Below, piece after piece: positions 25,573-34,306 of a stretch of 64,000 bases of DNA. The stretch covers positions 62,001 to 126,000 of the forward strand of contig NZ_CAJYDW010000018.1 in NCBI RefSeq assembly GCF_913774235.1, written 5' to 3'. This DNA is from an uncultured Pseudomonas sp. Lineage in GTDB: Bacteria; Pseudomonadota; Gammaproteobacteria; Pseudomonadales; Pseudomonadaceae. The notes under the pieces were generated by a model. The model saw nothing but the letters and a program-made list of their open reading frames with translations, was not told where the DNA came from and searched no databases. Both the position numbers and the translations under genes were made by a program. Every line of letters begins with the position of its first letter. Within the stretch, counting starts at the first letter, position 1.

Positions 25573-25682
25573 TTTTCCATACGCAACCGGGCGGGGTGAT
25601 CCGGGCTGCCACCAGGGCCTCGCCAGTGCGAGCGTCCGGCATGCCTGCCCGTCTTCTTTCGCTTTTTCTCTAAGGGCAGCCC

Positions 25683-26735
25683 ATGAAAACCCTGGCCAAG
25701 ACCCCCGTCACCATCGTCACCGGCTTCCTCGGTGCCGGCAAGACCACCCTGCTGCGCCATATGCTCGACCACGCCGAAGGCCGTCGCATCGCGGTGATCG
25801 TCAACGAATTCGGCGAACTGGGCATCGATGGCGAGATCCTCCGCCAGTGCAGCATTGGCTGCACCGAAGAAGAAGCCCAGGGCCGTGTCTTCGAGCTGGC
25901 CAACGGCTGCCTATGCTGCACCGTGCAAGAAGAATTCTTTCCGGTGATGAAGGAGCTGGTGGCGCGCCGCGGCGATATCGACCATATCCTCATCGAAACC
26001 AGCGGTCTGGCCCTGCCCAAGCCCCTGGTGCAGGCCTTCCAGTGGCCGGAGATCCGCAACGCCTGCACCGTGGATGCGGTGATCACCGTGGTCGACAGCC
26101 CGGCGGTGGCGGCCGGCACCTTCGCCGCCCATCCCGAGCAGGTGGACGTCCAGCGCCGCCAGGACCCTAACCTCGACCACGAGTCGCCATTGCACGAACT
26201 GTTCGAAGACCAGTTGGCCAGTGCCGACTTGGTGATCCTCAACAAGGCCGACGGCCTGGACGCCGAGGCCCTGGCTCGCGTACGCGCCGAGGTGAGCGAA
26301 GAGCTGCCGCCGGCGGTCAAGGTAGTCGAAGCCAGTCGCGGCGTGTTGCCCTTGTCGGTGCTGCTGGGCCTGCAGGCCGAGTCCGAGGCCCATATCGACA
26401 GCCGTCCGACCCACCATGACCTCGAAGGTCATGAAGACCATGATCACGACGAATTCGACTCCTTCGGCGTCGAGCTTCCGGAAGTGGCCGAGGCGACCCT
26501 GCTGGCGGCGCTGACCGAGGTGGTCAAGACCCATGGCGTGCTGCGGGTGAAGGGTTTCGCCGCCATCGCCGGCAAGCCGCTGCGCCTGCTGGTACAGGGC
26601 GTGGGCACCCGTTTCGACAAGCACTTCGATCGCGCCTGGCAAGCGGGTGAGGCCCGCAGCACCCAGCTGGTGCTGATTGGCCAGGAGCTGGACCAGGCGG
26701 CCATCACCGCCCAGCTGCGCGCTGCGGTAGCCTGA
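25683..26735 (+). CDS. cobW: CobW, metal-binding GTPase of the cobalamin pathway
   Basis: 350 aa COG0523 G3E GTPase, thought to deliver Co2+ to cobaltochelatase. Walker A TGFLGAGKTT (13-22), NEFGELGIDG, metal-binding CxCC motif C76-L-C78-C79 (NGCLCCTV), NKAD guanine motif, and a His/Asp-rich stretch (THHDLEGHEDHDHDEFD) between the GTPase and C-terminal CobW_C domains. ATG 25683. The cobN ATG follows 6 bases after the stop. First gene of the riboswitch-controlled operon. Confidence 0.94.
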   Translation: MKTLAKTPVTIVTGFLGAGKTTLLRHMLDHAEGRRIAVIVNEFGELGIDGEILRQCSIGCTEEEAQGRVFELANGCLCCTVQEEFFPVMKELVARRGDIDHILIETSGLALPKPLVQAFQWPEIRNACTVDAVITVVDSPAVAAGTFAAHPEQVDVQRRQDPNLDHESPLHELFEDQLASADLVILNKADGLDAEALARVRAEVSEELPPAVKVVEASRGVLPLSVLLGLQAESEAHIDSRPTHHDLEGHEDHDHDEFDSFGVELPEVAEATLLAALTEVVKTHGVLRVKGFAAIAGKPLRLLVQGVGTRFDKHFDRAWQAGEARSTQLVLIGQELDQAAITAQLRAAVA

Positions 26736-26741
26736 AGCTAG

Positions 26742-29700
26742 ATGCATCTGCTGCGTACCCAGCCGGGCGGCTTCGTCCCGGACGATGGCATTGCCCATCT
26801 GGCGCAGACGCCGGGTGACATCGTCGTGCTCTGCAGCGGCGATTCGCACCTGGCGCTGTTGGCCAAGGCGACCCGCAGCCTGGACGCCGGCTATCCCAGC
26901 CTGCGCCTGGCCAATCCCATGCAGTTGCAGAACCACGCCTCGGTGGACCTCTATGTCGAGGAGGTGCTGAGCCAGGCGCGGGTGGTGTTCATCTCCCTGC
27001 ATGGCGGCCAGGGCTACTGGCGCTATGGCATGGAGCGGCTGGCGGAACTGGCGGCGCGGGGGTTGACCCTGGTCGCGGTGCCCGGCTGCGACCGCCCCGA
27101 TCCGGAACTGCTGGCCTTGGGTAACGTGGCGCCCGAGCTGGCGGACCGGCTGTGGCGCTATCTGCGCCAGGGCGGCCTGGCCAATGCGCGGGATTTCCTG
27201 CACTGCCTGGCCGCCGAATGCCTGGGCGCGAACTATGCCTATGAGTCGCCACGGGAGTTGCCACGGGTCGCGGTCTATCAGGTGGAGGGGCTGGGCCTCG
27301 ACGGCTGGCGCGCGAAGTGGCGGCCGGACTGGCCGACGGCGGCGCTGCTGTTCTATCGCACCCATCTGCAGGCGGCCAACACCGCCTTCGTCGATGTCTT
27401 CTGCGAGCAACTACAGGCCGAGGGCCTGAATCCGTTGCCCATCGCCGTCGCCAGTCTCAAGGAGCCGGCTTGTCTGGCCGAGGTGGAGCGGCTGCTGGAC
27501 GAGACCAATGCCGCCCTGATCCTCAATACCACGGGTTTCGCCCAGTCCAGTCCGGAGCGACCGAATCTTGCGCCCTTCCGCCGCCCGGTGCCGGTGCTCC
27601 AGGCCATCTGCGCCCAGGACAACCGCGAGCGCTGGCTGGAGAATTCCCAGGGCCTGGGCGCTCGCGATCTGGCCATGCATATCGCTCTGCCGGAGCTGGA
27701 CGGGCGCATCATCACCCGGCCAGTGAGCTTCAAGGGCCTGGCCTGGCGCTGCGAGCGCAGCCAGAGCGACGTGGTCAACTACCAGGCCGATGGCGAGCGC
27801 ATGGCCTTCGTCGCGCGTCTGGCGCGCAACTGGATCGAGCTGGCGCGGCGTCCCGCGGCGGACAAGCGCATCGCCCTGATCCTGGCCAACTATCCGACCC
27901 GCGACGGCCGCATCGGCAACGGTGTCGGTCTCGATACGCCAGCGGCGGCGCTCAAGGTGCTGCAGGCATTGCAAGCGGCAGGCTATCCAGTGGCCAATCT
28001 GCCAGAGAGCGGCACCGCCCTGATCGAGCGGCTACTCGGTGGGGTGACCAATGACAGTGCTCTGCGCGATCTGCGCCCAGCCTTGCAGAGCCTGAGCCTG
28101 GACGACTACCAGGCCTTGTTCGAACGCCTGCCGCTTGCGCTCCAGCAGGCGGTGACCGAGCGTTGGGGCGCGCCCGCGGCCGATCCCATGCACCGTCGTG
28201 GTCGGCTGATGGTGGCCGGGGTGCGCTTCGGCCTGACCTTCGTCGGCATCCAACCTGCCCGTGGCTACGACATCGATCCGGCGGCGGTCTACCACGATCC
28301 TGCGCTGGTGCCGCCCCATGGCTACCTGGCCTTCTACTTCTGGTTGCGCGAGGTCTATGGCGCTCAGGCGGTGGTCCACCTGGGCAAGCACGGCAATCTG
28401 GAGTGGCTACCGGGCAAGGGCGTGGGAATGTCCGCAGAGTGTTGGCCAGACGCCATCCTCGGACCGCTGCCCAACGTCTATCCCTTCATCGTCAACGACC
28501 CAGGCGAGGGTGCCCAGGCCAAGCGGCGGACCCAGGCGGTGATCATCGACCACCTGATGCCGCCGCTGACCCGTGCCGAGAGCTACGGCCCACTGCGCGA
28601 CCTGGAGCGCCTGGCCGACGAATACTACGACGCCAGCCTGCTGGACCTGCGCCGCGCCGCCGAACTGCGTGGCGAGATCCTGCAGCTGGTGCGCGAGACC
28701 GCCCTGGATCGCGAGCTGGGGCTGGTGATCACCGATGACCCCGACAGCTGGCTGCCGCAGCTGGACGCCTATCTGTGCGATCTCAAGGAATCCCAGATCC
28801 GCGATGGTCTGCACGTGTTCGGCGAGTCGCCGACCGGCCAGTTGCGTCGCGACACCCTGGTGGCCCTGCTGCGCATCCCGCGTGGCGATGCCCAGGGCGC
28901 CAATGCCAGCCTGTTGCGAGCGCTGGCCAAGGATCTGCAACTGGACTTCGATCCCCTGGCCGCCGACCTGGGCGAGCCCTGGCTGGGTGAGCGCCCGGAT
29001 AGCTTGGCGGCGCTGTCCGCCGAACCCTGGCGCACCCTGGGCGATACCCGGGAGCGCCTGGAGTTGCTGGCTCTGGCGCTGGTTGCCGCGATGATCGATG
29101 CCGAGCCCCTGCCATTGGCGCTGGACGAACTGCCGGCGACGCGTCTGGTACTGGAACACCTGGTCACCCAGGTAGCCCCAGCCCTGGACGGCTGTGGTCC
29201 CGCCGAGATCGGCGGCCTGCTGGCGGCCCTGGATGGGCGCTTCGTTCCCGCCGGACCCAGCGGCGCGCCCAGTCGCGGCCGGCTGGACGTGCTGCCCACC
29301 GGGCGTAACTTCTTTTCCGTGGATGTGCGCAACCTACCGAGCATGACCGCCTGGCGCCTGGGTTGGCAGTCGGCCAATCTGCTGCTGGAACGCCATCTCC
29401 AGGAGGAGGGCGATCACCTGCGCCAACTGGGCCTGTCGGTCTGGGGCACCGCCACCATGAGGACCGGCGGCGATGACATTGCCCAGGCCATGGCGCTGCT
29501 AGGCGTGCGGCCCGTATGGCAGACCGGCAGCGCCCGGGTCGAGGACTTCGAGATTCTGCCGTTGTCGCTGCTGGACCGGCCGCGGGTGGATGTCACTCTG
29601 CGTATCTCCGGCTTCTTCCGCGATGCCTTCGGTGGTCTGGTGCGGTTGTTCGATGCCGCCGTCCAGGCGGTGGCCGCGCTGGACGAGCCGGATGACCTCA

Positions 29701-30491
29701 ATCCCCTGGCCGCCCAGGTGCGCCGCGAGCGCGCCGCCCTGGAGGCCGCCGGTGCCGATGCCAATCTCGCCCGGCGCCAGGCCGGTTGGCGCATCTTCGG
29801 TGCTCAGCCCGGCGCCTACGGCGCCGGCGTCCAGGGCGCGGTGGAAGAGCGTCAGTGGCAGGATCGCAGCGAGCTGGCCACCGCCTACCTCAACTGGGGC
29901 GGCTACGCCTATGGCGCCGAGGATGAGGGCACCGCCGCGCGTGACGACTTCTCCCGCCGCCTCGGTCGTCTGCAGGCGGTGCTGCAGAACCAGGACAATC
30001 GCGAGCACGATCTGCTCGATTCCAACGACTACTACCAGTTTCAGGGCGGCATGCTGGCGGCAGCTGAGACGCTGAGCGGCGAGCGTCGCGCTAGCTACTT
30101 TGGCGACCATGCCCAGGCCGATTTGCCCAAGATCCGTACCCTGAAGGAAGAGCTGGGCCGCGTCGTCCGTTCGCGCGCCGCCAATCCCAAGTGGATCGCC
30201 GGCATGAAGCGCCATGGCTACAAAGGCGCCTTCGAGATGGCCGCTACCGTGGACTACCTGTTCGGCTTCGGTGCCACCACCGAGCTGGTGGAGGATCACC
30301 AGTACCGGCAACTGGCCGATGCCTATCTGCTGGATGCCGATACCCGTGACTTCGTCGAAAGACACAACCCCGAGGCGCTGCGCGACATGACCGAGCGCCT
30401 GCTGGAAGCTCAGCAGCGTGGCCTTTGGCAGGAACCGGGCGACTACCGTGAAGCCCTCGAACAACTGCTCATGGATATGGATGAAGCCTGA
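26742..30491 (+). CDS. cobN: CobN, large subunit of aerobic cobaltochelatase
   Basis: 1249 aa, the porphyrinoid-binding subunit that inserts Co2+ into hydrogenobyrinic acid a,c-diamide with ATP. Characteristic blocks: LHGGQGYWRYGMERL near the N-terminus, HLGKHGNLEWLPGKGVG and HRRGRLMV in the middle, and DSNDYYQFQGGMLAA plus KWIAGMKRHGYKGAFEMAA near the C-terminus. Full length for the family. Its stop abuts the chlI start (30492). Expected partners are the two products of the following frameshifted gene. Confidence 0.95.
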   Translation: MHLLRTQPGGFVPDDGIAHLAQTPGDIVVLCSGDSHLALLAKATRSLDAGYPSLRLANPMQLQNHASVDLYVEEVLSQARVVFISLHGGQGYWRYGMERLAELAARGLTLVAVPGCDRPDPELLALGNVAPELADRLWRYLRQGGLANARDFLHCLAAECLGANYAYESPRELPRVAVYQVEGLGLDGWRAKWRPDWPTAALLFYRTHLQAANTAFVDVFCEQLQAEGLNPLPIAVASLKEPACLAEVERLLDETNAALILNTTGFAQSSPERPNLAPFRRPVPVLQAICAQDNRERWLENSQGLGARDLAMHIALPELDGRIITRPVSFKGLAWRCERSQSDVVNYQADGERMAFVARLARNWIELARRPAADKRIALILANYPTRDGRIGNGVGLDTPAAALKVLQALQAAGYPVANLPESGTALIERLLGGVTNDSALRDLRPALQSLSLDDYQALFERLPLALQQAVTERWGAPAADPMHRRGRLMVAGVRFGLTFVGIQPARGYDIDPAAVYHDPALVPPHGYLAFYFWLREVYGAQAVVHLGKHGNLEWLPGKGVGMSAECWPDAILGPLPNVYPFIVNDPGEGAQAKRRTQAVIIDHLMPPLTRAESYGPLRDLERLADEYYDASLLDLRRAAELRGEILQLVRETALDRELGLVITDDPDSWLPQLDAYLCDLKESQIRDGLHVFGESPTGQLRRDTLVALLRIPRGDAQGANASLLRALAKDLQLDFDPLAADLGEPWLGERPDSLAALSAEPWRTLGDTRERLELLALALVAAMIDAEPLPLALDELPATRLVLEHLVTQVAPALDGCGPAEIGGLLAALDGRFVPAGPSGAPSRGRLDVLPTGRNFFSVDVRNLPSMTAWRLGWQSANLLLERHLQEEGDHLRQLGLSVWGTATMRTGGDDIAQAMALLGVRPVWQTGSARVEDFEILPLSLLDRPRVDVTLRISGFFRDAFGGLVRLFDAAVQAVAALDEPDDLNPLAAQVRRERAALEAAGADANLARRQAGWRIFGAQPGAYGAGVQGAVEERQWQDRSELATAYLNWGGYAYGAEDEGTAARDDFSRRLGRLQAVLQNQDNREHDLLDSNDYYQFQGGMLAAAETLSGERRASYFGDHAQADLPKIRTLKEELGRVVRSRAANPKWIAGMKRHGYKGAFEMAATVDYLFGFGATTELVEDHQYRQLADAYLLDADTRDFVERHNPEALRDMTERLLEAQQRGLWQEPGDYREALEQLLMDMDEA

Positions 30492-31535
30492 ATGACCGCT
30501 CCCGTCTTTCCTCTGGCCGCCGTGGTCGGCGCGGACGCGCTGAAGCTGGCGTTGTGCTTGAACGCCATCGACCCGCGTATCGGCGGCGTGCTGATCGAGG
30601 GGCCGCGCGGCATGGCCAAATCCACCCTGGCCCGGGGCCTGGCCGACCTGCTCGGCGGCGGTTCTTTCGTCACCTTGCCGCTGGGGGCGAGTGAAGAACG
30701 CATCGTCGGCACCCTGGATCTGGACGCTGCCCTCGGTGAAGGCCGGGCGCGCTTCGCGCCGGGAGTCCTGGCGGCGGCCGACGGCGGGGTGCTCTATGTC
30801 GACGAGGTCAACCTCTTGCCGGATCACCTGGTGGACCTGCTGCTGGACGTCGCCGCCAGCGGCATCAACCGGGTGGAGCGCGACGGTATCTCCCATGAGC
30901 ACGCTGCGCGCTTCCTGCTGGTCGGCACCATGAATCCGGAGGAGGGCGAGCTGCGTCCCCAGTTGCTCGACCGCTTTGGCTTCGCGCTGGCTTTGGACTC
31001 TCGCCCGGCACCGCACGAACGGGCCGAGATCCTGCGCCGGCGCCTGGCCTTCGATAACGATCCATCAACCTTCATTGCCCAATGGGAACCGGTACAGGCA
31101 AAACTGCGGCAGCGATGCGCCGCGGCCCGCGCGCAGTTGGCTGACATCCCGCTAGACGATGCAGCCTTGGAAGCCATCACTGCCGGCTGCCACCTGGCCG
31201 GTGTCGACGGCCTGCGTGCTGACCTGGTCTGGCTGCGTGCCGCTCGTGCCCATGCGGCCTGGCGCGGTGCCACAGCGATCGAAAGCACCGATATCACCGC
31301 CGTGGCCGAATTCGCCTTGCGCCATCGGCGTCGCGAGTTGGCGGATGATCCTGAAATAATACCACCCCTAAAGAACGATTCACCTTCCCTAACCCCGGAG
31401 CAAGATCCTGGCGATCAACAAGGACAAGGGGATGCCGAGCCTGCGGGAGGTGAGGGCGATGCCTGGGGCGCTCTGGCACCGGAGCCGACGGTGACCGGCC
31501 CTAGACGCCGGCTGGATGGGGCAAAAAAGCCCTAG
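30492..31535 (+). CDS. chlI: ChlI-like AAA+ ATPase, zero-frame product (small cobaltochelatase subunit)
   Basis: 347 aa AAA+ chelatase ATPase. Walker A EGPRGMAKSTLA, Walker B GGVLYVDEVNLLPDHLVD, sensor-1 LLVGTMNPEEGELRPQLLDRFG. After about residue 290 comes a Pro/acidic linker (PPLKNDSPSLTPEQDPGDQQ...), which in ChlD/BchD separates AAA+ and VWA domains and is out of place in a stand-alone ChlI. The TAG at 31533-31535 comes two codons after the heptamer A_AAA_AAG. I therefore read this as the termination product of a chlD-type gene whose -1 frameshift product carries the VWA domain. Confidence 0.9.
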   Translation: MTAPVFPLAAVVGADALKLALCLNAIDPRIGGVLIEGPRGMAKSTLARGLADLLGGGSFVTLPLGASEERIVGTLDLDAALGEGRARFAPGVLAAADGGVLYVDEVNLLPDHLVDLLLDVAASGINRVERDGISHEHAARFLLVGTMNPEEGELRPQLLDRFGFALALDSRPAPHERAEILRRRLAFDNDPSTFIAQWEPVQAKLRQRCAAARAQLADIPLDDAALEAITAGCHLAGVDGLRADLVWLRAARAHAAWRGATAIESTDITAVAEFALRHRRRELADDPEIIPPLKNDSPSLTPEQDPGDQQGQGDAEPAGGEGDAWGALAPEPTVTGPRRRLDGAKKP

Positions 31536-31570
31536 GCATCCGATCTCCTCGCACCGCGGATCGTGATGCC
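31523..31570 (+). promoter_or_regulatory. Programmed -1 frameshift signal in chlI/chlD
   Basis: Slippery heptamer A_AAA_AAG at 31523-31529, in phase with the ChlI frame (GCA AAA AAG CCC TAG). After a 5-base spacer, a stem-loop: GGCATC-CGATC (31535-31545) pairs with GATCG-(T)-GATGCC (31559-31570), 11 base pairs with one bulge and a 13-nt loop. Slipping back one base gives AAA AAA GCC CTA GGC..., which is open into the VWA domain. No well-placed upstream Shine-Dalgarno stimulator is evident; GGATGGGG is too close. Confidence 0.8.
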
Positions 31571-32200
31571 CGAACCGGAGTGGGCAAGGCTGCGGATGGC
31601 CGCCAAGGGGCTCGTGCACCAGGTGCTGCAGGGGCCATTGCCTGGGTGCCGACGCTGCTGCGTGGTCGCCCGCAGCGGGTGGGTGATCTCGTACGCCAGC
31701 CGCGCAGCCGCCGTGCCGCCCAACTCTGGTTGGTGATCCTCGATCATTCCGCCTCTACCCGTCGTCATGGCGCGCTGGCCCAGGCCAAGGGCCTGCTGGC
31801 CGACTGGTTCGAGCAGGCCTATCGTCAGCGGGTCAGGGTGGCGGTGCTACAGACGGCAGGGGAGCGACCCGAGTGGTCCTTCCAGGGACAGCGTAGTGGC
31901 CGGGCGCTACAGGCCTGGCTGGATACCCTGGGCGCGGGGGGCGGGACGCCGTTACTGGCCGGGCTGGCGGAAGCCAGGGCTTGGCTCGAGCGGCGTCGCC
32001 GCCTCTATCCTGGGGAGGAAAGGCAGCTATTGCTGGTCACCGATGGTCGGCTGAGGGAGCTGACGGGACTGGTGGTGCCCACGTGCCGAACCCTGGTACT
32101 GGATATCGAGCTGGGACCGCTTCGGCTGGGTCGGGCTACGGAGCTCGCCCGACGTCTGGGGGCAGAGTACCGGCATCTGGATGAGGTGCCGGAGATCTAG
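31529..32200 (+). CDS. chlD: ChlD-type VWA domain, made by -1 frameshift (fusion with chlI, 30492-32200, about 569 aa)
   Basis: 223 codons in the -1 frame. VWA/integrin-I domain with MIDAS residues DHSAST (DxSxS) and GGGTPLLAG (the Thr), preceded by GKAADGRQGARAPGAAGAIAWVPTLL, the usual ChlD linker. The frame is open upstream to 31505, past the slippery site, as required for a frameshift fusion of 346 + 223 residues with AAA+, acidic linker and VWA in the order of ChlD. An independent GTG start at 31580 is possible but has a poor ribosome site. The medium subunit would assemble with ChlI rings and CobN. Confidence 0.85.
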   Translation, partial: ALGIRSPRTADRDARTGVGKAADGRQGARAPGAAGAIAWVPTLLRGRPQRVGDLVRQPRSRRAAQLWLVILDHSASTRRHGALAQAKGLLADWFEQAYRQRVRVAVLQTAGERPEWSFQGQRSGRALQAWLDTLGAGGGTPLLAGLAEARAWLERRRRLYPGEERQLLLVTDGRLRELTGLVVPTCRTLVLDIELGPLRLGRATELARRLGAEYRHLDEVPEI

Positions 32201-32300
32201 TGGGACTTGGCAACGCTCAATCCGACCTGCGAATGGCGGGGCCGGGGAGATTAGGGTGAGCGCAGCCAAGCCCAATAACGGCATCACCAGACTGCAGGTG

Positions 32301-32336
32301 TAAAAAAGCCGACCGTCGCGAGACGGTCGGCTTTGG
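32301..32336. terminator. Bidirectional terminator between chlD and the zinc ABC operon
   Basis: TAAAAAA, then AGCCGACCGTC-GCGA-GACGGTCGGCT, then TTGG. The A run on the left becomes a strong U tract for transcripts coming from the right (metal ABC operon); the right tail is weaker for chlD. Confidence 0.8.
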
Positions 32337-32343
32337 TTTCAGG

Positions 32344-32417
32344 GCCATCGCGGTCCGCCGATGCGGCCGCTCCTGCAAGGGGTGATGCTTTTGTAGGAGC
32401 GGCCCATGGCCGCGATA
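32344..32417. repeat. Inverted pair of Pseudomonas REP-like sequences
   Basis: TGTAGGAGCGGCCCATGGCC followed by GCGATA (32392-32417) matches the common Pseudomonas REP pattern (TGTAGGAGCGGC...GCCGCGA). An inverted, partly diverged partner lies at 32344-32378 (ATCGCGG...GCGGCCGCTCCTGCAA). Such pairs are found between genes and are mobilised by RAYT transposases; none is in this window. Confidence 0.7.
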
Positions 32418-32504
32418 CGGGACAGTGGCTCCTGCGACATCTGCTCGTTGGGTTGGACCTTGCTACGCCAAACCCAAGCTGTCCGTCGCGCTAGCAGCGG
32501 GGTG

Positions 32505-33425
32505 TCAATGCCCCGCCTTCATCGCCTTGACCAGGGTATCCACGTTGTAGCGGAACATGGCGGCGTAGGTGGGTGCCGGGCCGTCCGCCGGGGACAGGGA
32601 CTCGACATACAGCTCACCACCTGGTTGAGCACCACTGGCCTTGGCGATCTGCTGGACCAGGCGCGGATCGTTGGAGTTCTCGAAGAAGTAGGCCGCCACG
32701 TGCTCCTGCTTGATCTGGCGGATCAGCTTGCCCACGTCCTGGGCCGAGGCCTCGGCTTCCGTCGACAGGCCCAGCGGCGAGATGAAGGTCACGCCATAGG
32801 CATCGGCGAAGTAGCCGAAGGCGTCGTGGGAGGTCAGCACCTTGCGGCGCGCCTGGGGAATCTGGCCGATCTGCTCGCGCGCGTAGCGGTCCAGCGCCTC
32901 CAGCTGGGCGATGTAGCGATCACCGTTGGCCTTGAACAAGGCGGCATCCGCCGGATCGACATCGGACAGCGCCTTGACCACGTTGCGGGTGTAGACGACC
33001 ACGTTGAGCGGATTGTTCCAGACATGGGGGTCGAGACCGCCATGGTCGTGATCATGGTCGTCGTGGCCGTGCTCGTCTTCCTCTTCGGCCATCTCGCGGG
33101 TCTTGACCCCTTCGCTGAGCACCACCGGCGGTCGCGCCTGGCCGGAGGCCTTGATCAGCCGATCCATCCAGCCCTCCAGGTGCAGGCCGCTCATGAATAC
33201 CACGTCGGCCTGCTTGAGCGCCTGAGCATCGGCGGGGGTGGGTTCGTAGGCGTGGGGATCGCCGTTGGGGCCGACCAGGGAGGTGACCTGCACGTGATCG
33301 CCGCCGACCTGCTTGACCACATCGGCGATCACGGTGAAGGTGGCCACCGCCTTGACTGGCGCGGCCTGGGCCTGACCGGCCAACACGAACAACAGGGCGG
33401 CGCCCAGCGAGAACAGGGATTTCAT
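32505..33425 (-). CDS. Metal ABC transporter substrate-binding protein (ZnuA/MntC/AztC family)
   Basis: 306 aa. Signal peptide MKSLFSLGAALLFVLAGQAQA, then a cluster-A-I metal binder. Likely ligands: His in PNGDPHAYEPTP, His in the GGLDPHVWNNP block after a His/Asp-rich loop (EEEDEHGHDDHDHDHGG), His in LTSHDAFGYF, and an Asp/Glu near the end. The His-rich loop favours zinc. ATG 33425 gives the clean signal peptide. Last gene of an ATPase-permease-SBP operon, with 11 bases to the permease stop. Confidence 0.88.
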   Translation of the reverse strand: MKSLFSLGAALLFVLAGQAQAAPVKAVATFTVIADVVKQVGGDHVQVTSLVGPNGDPHAYEPTPADAQALKQADVVFMSGLHLEGWMDRLIKASGQARPPVVLSEGVKTREMAEEEDEHGHDDHDHDHGGLDPHVWNNPLNVVVYTRNVVKALSDVDPADAALFKANGDRYIAQLEALDRYAREQIGQIPQARRKVLTSHDAFGYFADAYGVTFISPLGLSTEAEASAQDVGKLIRQIKQEHVAAYFFENSNDPRLVQQIAKASGAQPGGELYVESLSPADGPAPTYAAMFRYNVDTLVKAMKAGH

Positions 33426-33436
33426 GACGACTCCTT

Positions 33437-34306
33437 TCAGTGAGAGAGATGAGGGCGCGGACGTAGTCGCCGATACAGGCCGAGACGACCGAACACCAGG
33501 GAGAAGAGGTAGCAAGCGCCGGCGGTGAGGACGATGGCCGGCCCCGAGGCGTAACCGAGGTGGTAGGACAGCACCAGACCGACCAGTCCACTCAGGCTGG
33601 CGATCAGGCTGGCTACCGCCATCAGCCCCGGCAGGCTGTGGGCCCAGAAGCGCGCGGCGGTGGCCGGGAGCATCATCAGGCCAACGGCCATCAGGGTCCC
33701 CAGGGCCTGAAAGCCGGCCACCAGATTGAGCACCACCAGCAGCAGGAACAGCAGGTGATAGAGCGAGCCGCGACCGCCCACGGCGCGCAGGAAGCCGGGA
33801 TCGAAGCATTCCAGTGCCAGGGGCCGATAGATCACCGACAGGACCACCAACGACAGGCTGGCGATGCCGGCGACCAGGTACAGCGCCGTGGCGTCGATGG
33901 CCAGGATGGTGCCGAACAGCACGTGCAGCAGGTCCACGCTGGAGCCATGGGCCGAGACGATCAGGACGCCGGCGGCCAGGGAGATCAGGTAGAAGCTGGC
34001 GAAGCTGGCGTCCTCGCGCTGGCTGGTGAACCGGCTGACCAGTCCGGCAAGGCCGGCCACCAGCAGGCCGGCGAGCATGCCGCCGATGCCCATGGCCGGC
34101 AGCGACAGGCCCGCTACCATGAAGCCCAGTGCGGCGCCCGGCAAGACGGCATGGCTCATGGCGTCGCCCACCAGGCTCATGCGCCGCAGCATCAGCAGCA
34201 CCCCCACCGGACCGGCGCCCAGGGCCAGGGCCAGGCAGGCGACCAGCGCGCGGCGCATGAAGCCGAATTCGACGAAGGGTTCGAGCAGCAGTTGATAGAG
34301 CGTCAT
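33437..34306 (-). CDS. Metal ABC transporter permease (ZnuB/MntB family)
   Basis: 289 aa, eight to nine hydrophobic helices. RRMSLVGDAMSHAVLPGAALGF is the ABC-3 family signature. Start ATG 34306 overlaps the ATPase stop by 4 bases (34303-34306), indicating translational coupling. Forms the membrane channel for Zn2+ or Mn2+ import with the ATPase and SBP on either side. Confidence 0.9.
   Translation of the reverse strand: MTLYQLLLEPFVEFGFMRRALVACLALALGAGPVGVLLMLRRMSLVGDAMSHAVLPGAALGFMVAGLSLPAMGIGGMLAGLLVAGLAGLVSRFTSQREDASFASFYLISLAAGVLIVSAHGSSVDLLHVLFGTILAIDATALYLVAGIASLSLVVLSVIYRPLALECFDPGFLRAVGGRGSLYHLLFLLLVVLNLVAGFQALGTLMAVGLMMLPATAARFWAHSLPGLMAVASLIASLSGLVGLVLSYHLGYASGPAIVLTAGACYLFSLVFGRLGLYRRLRPRPHLSH

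Larger units (their letters stand above)
32201..32504. other. Intergenic region between chlD and the metal SBP gene
   Basis: 304 bases without a gene, between two convergent genes. It holds a strong hairpin terminator (32301-32336) and a pair of REP-like sequences in inverted orientation (32344-32417). Nothing else recognisable. Confidence 0.7.

Noticed and set aside
31580-32200. VWA protein starting independently at GTG 31580
   Set aside because: Possible, but the start has no good ribosome site, the frame is open further upstream, and a complete -1 frameshift signal sits at 31523-31570; kept only as an alternative.
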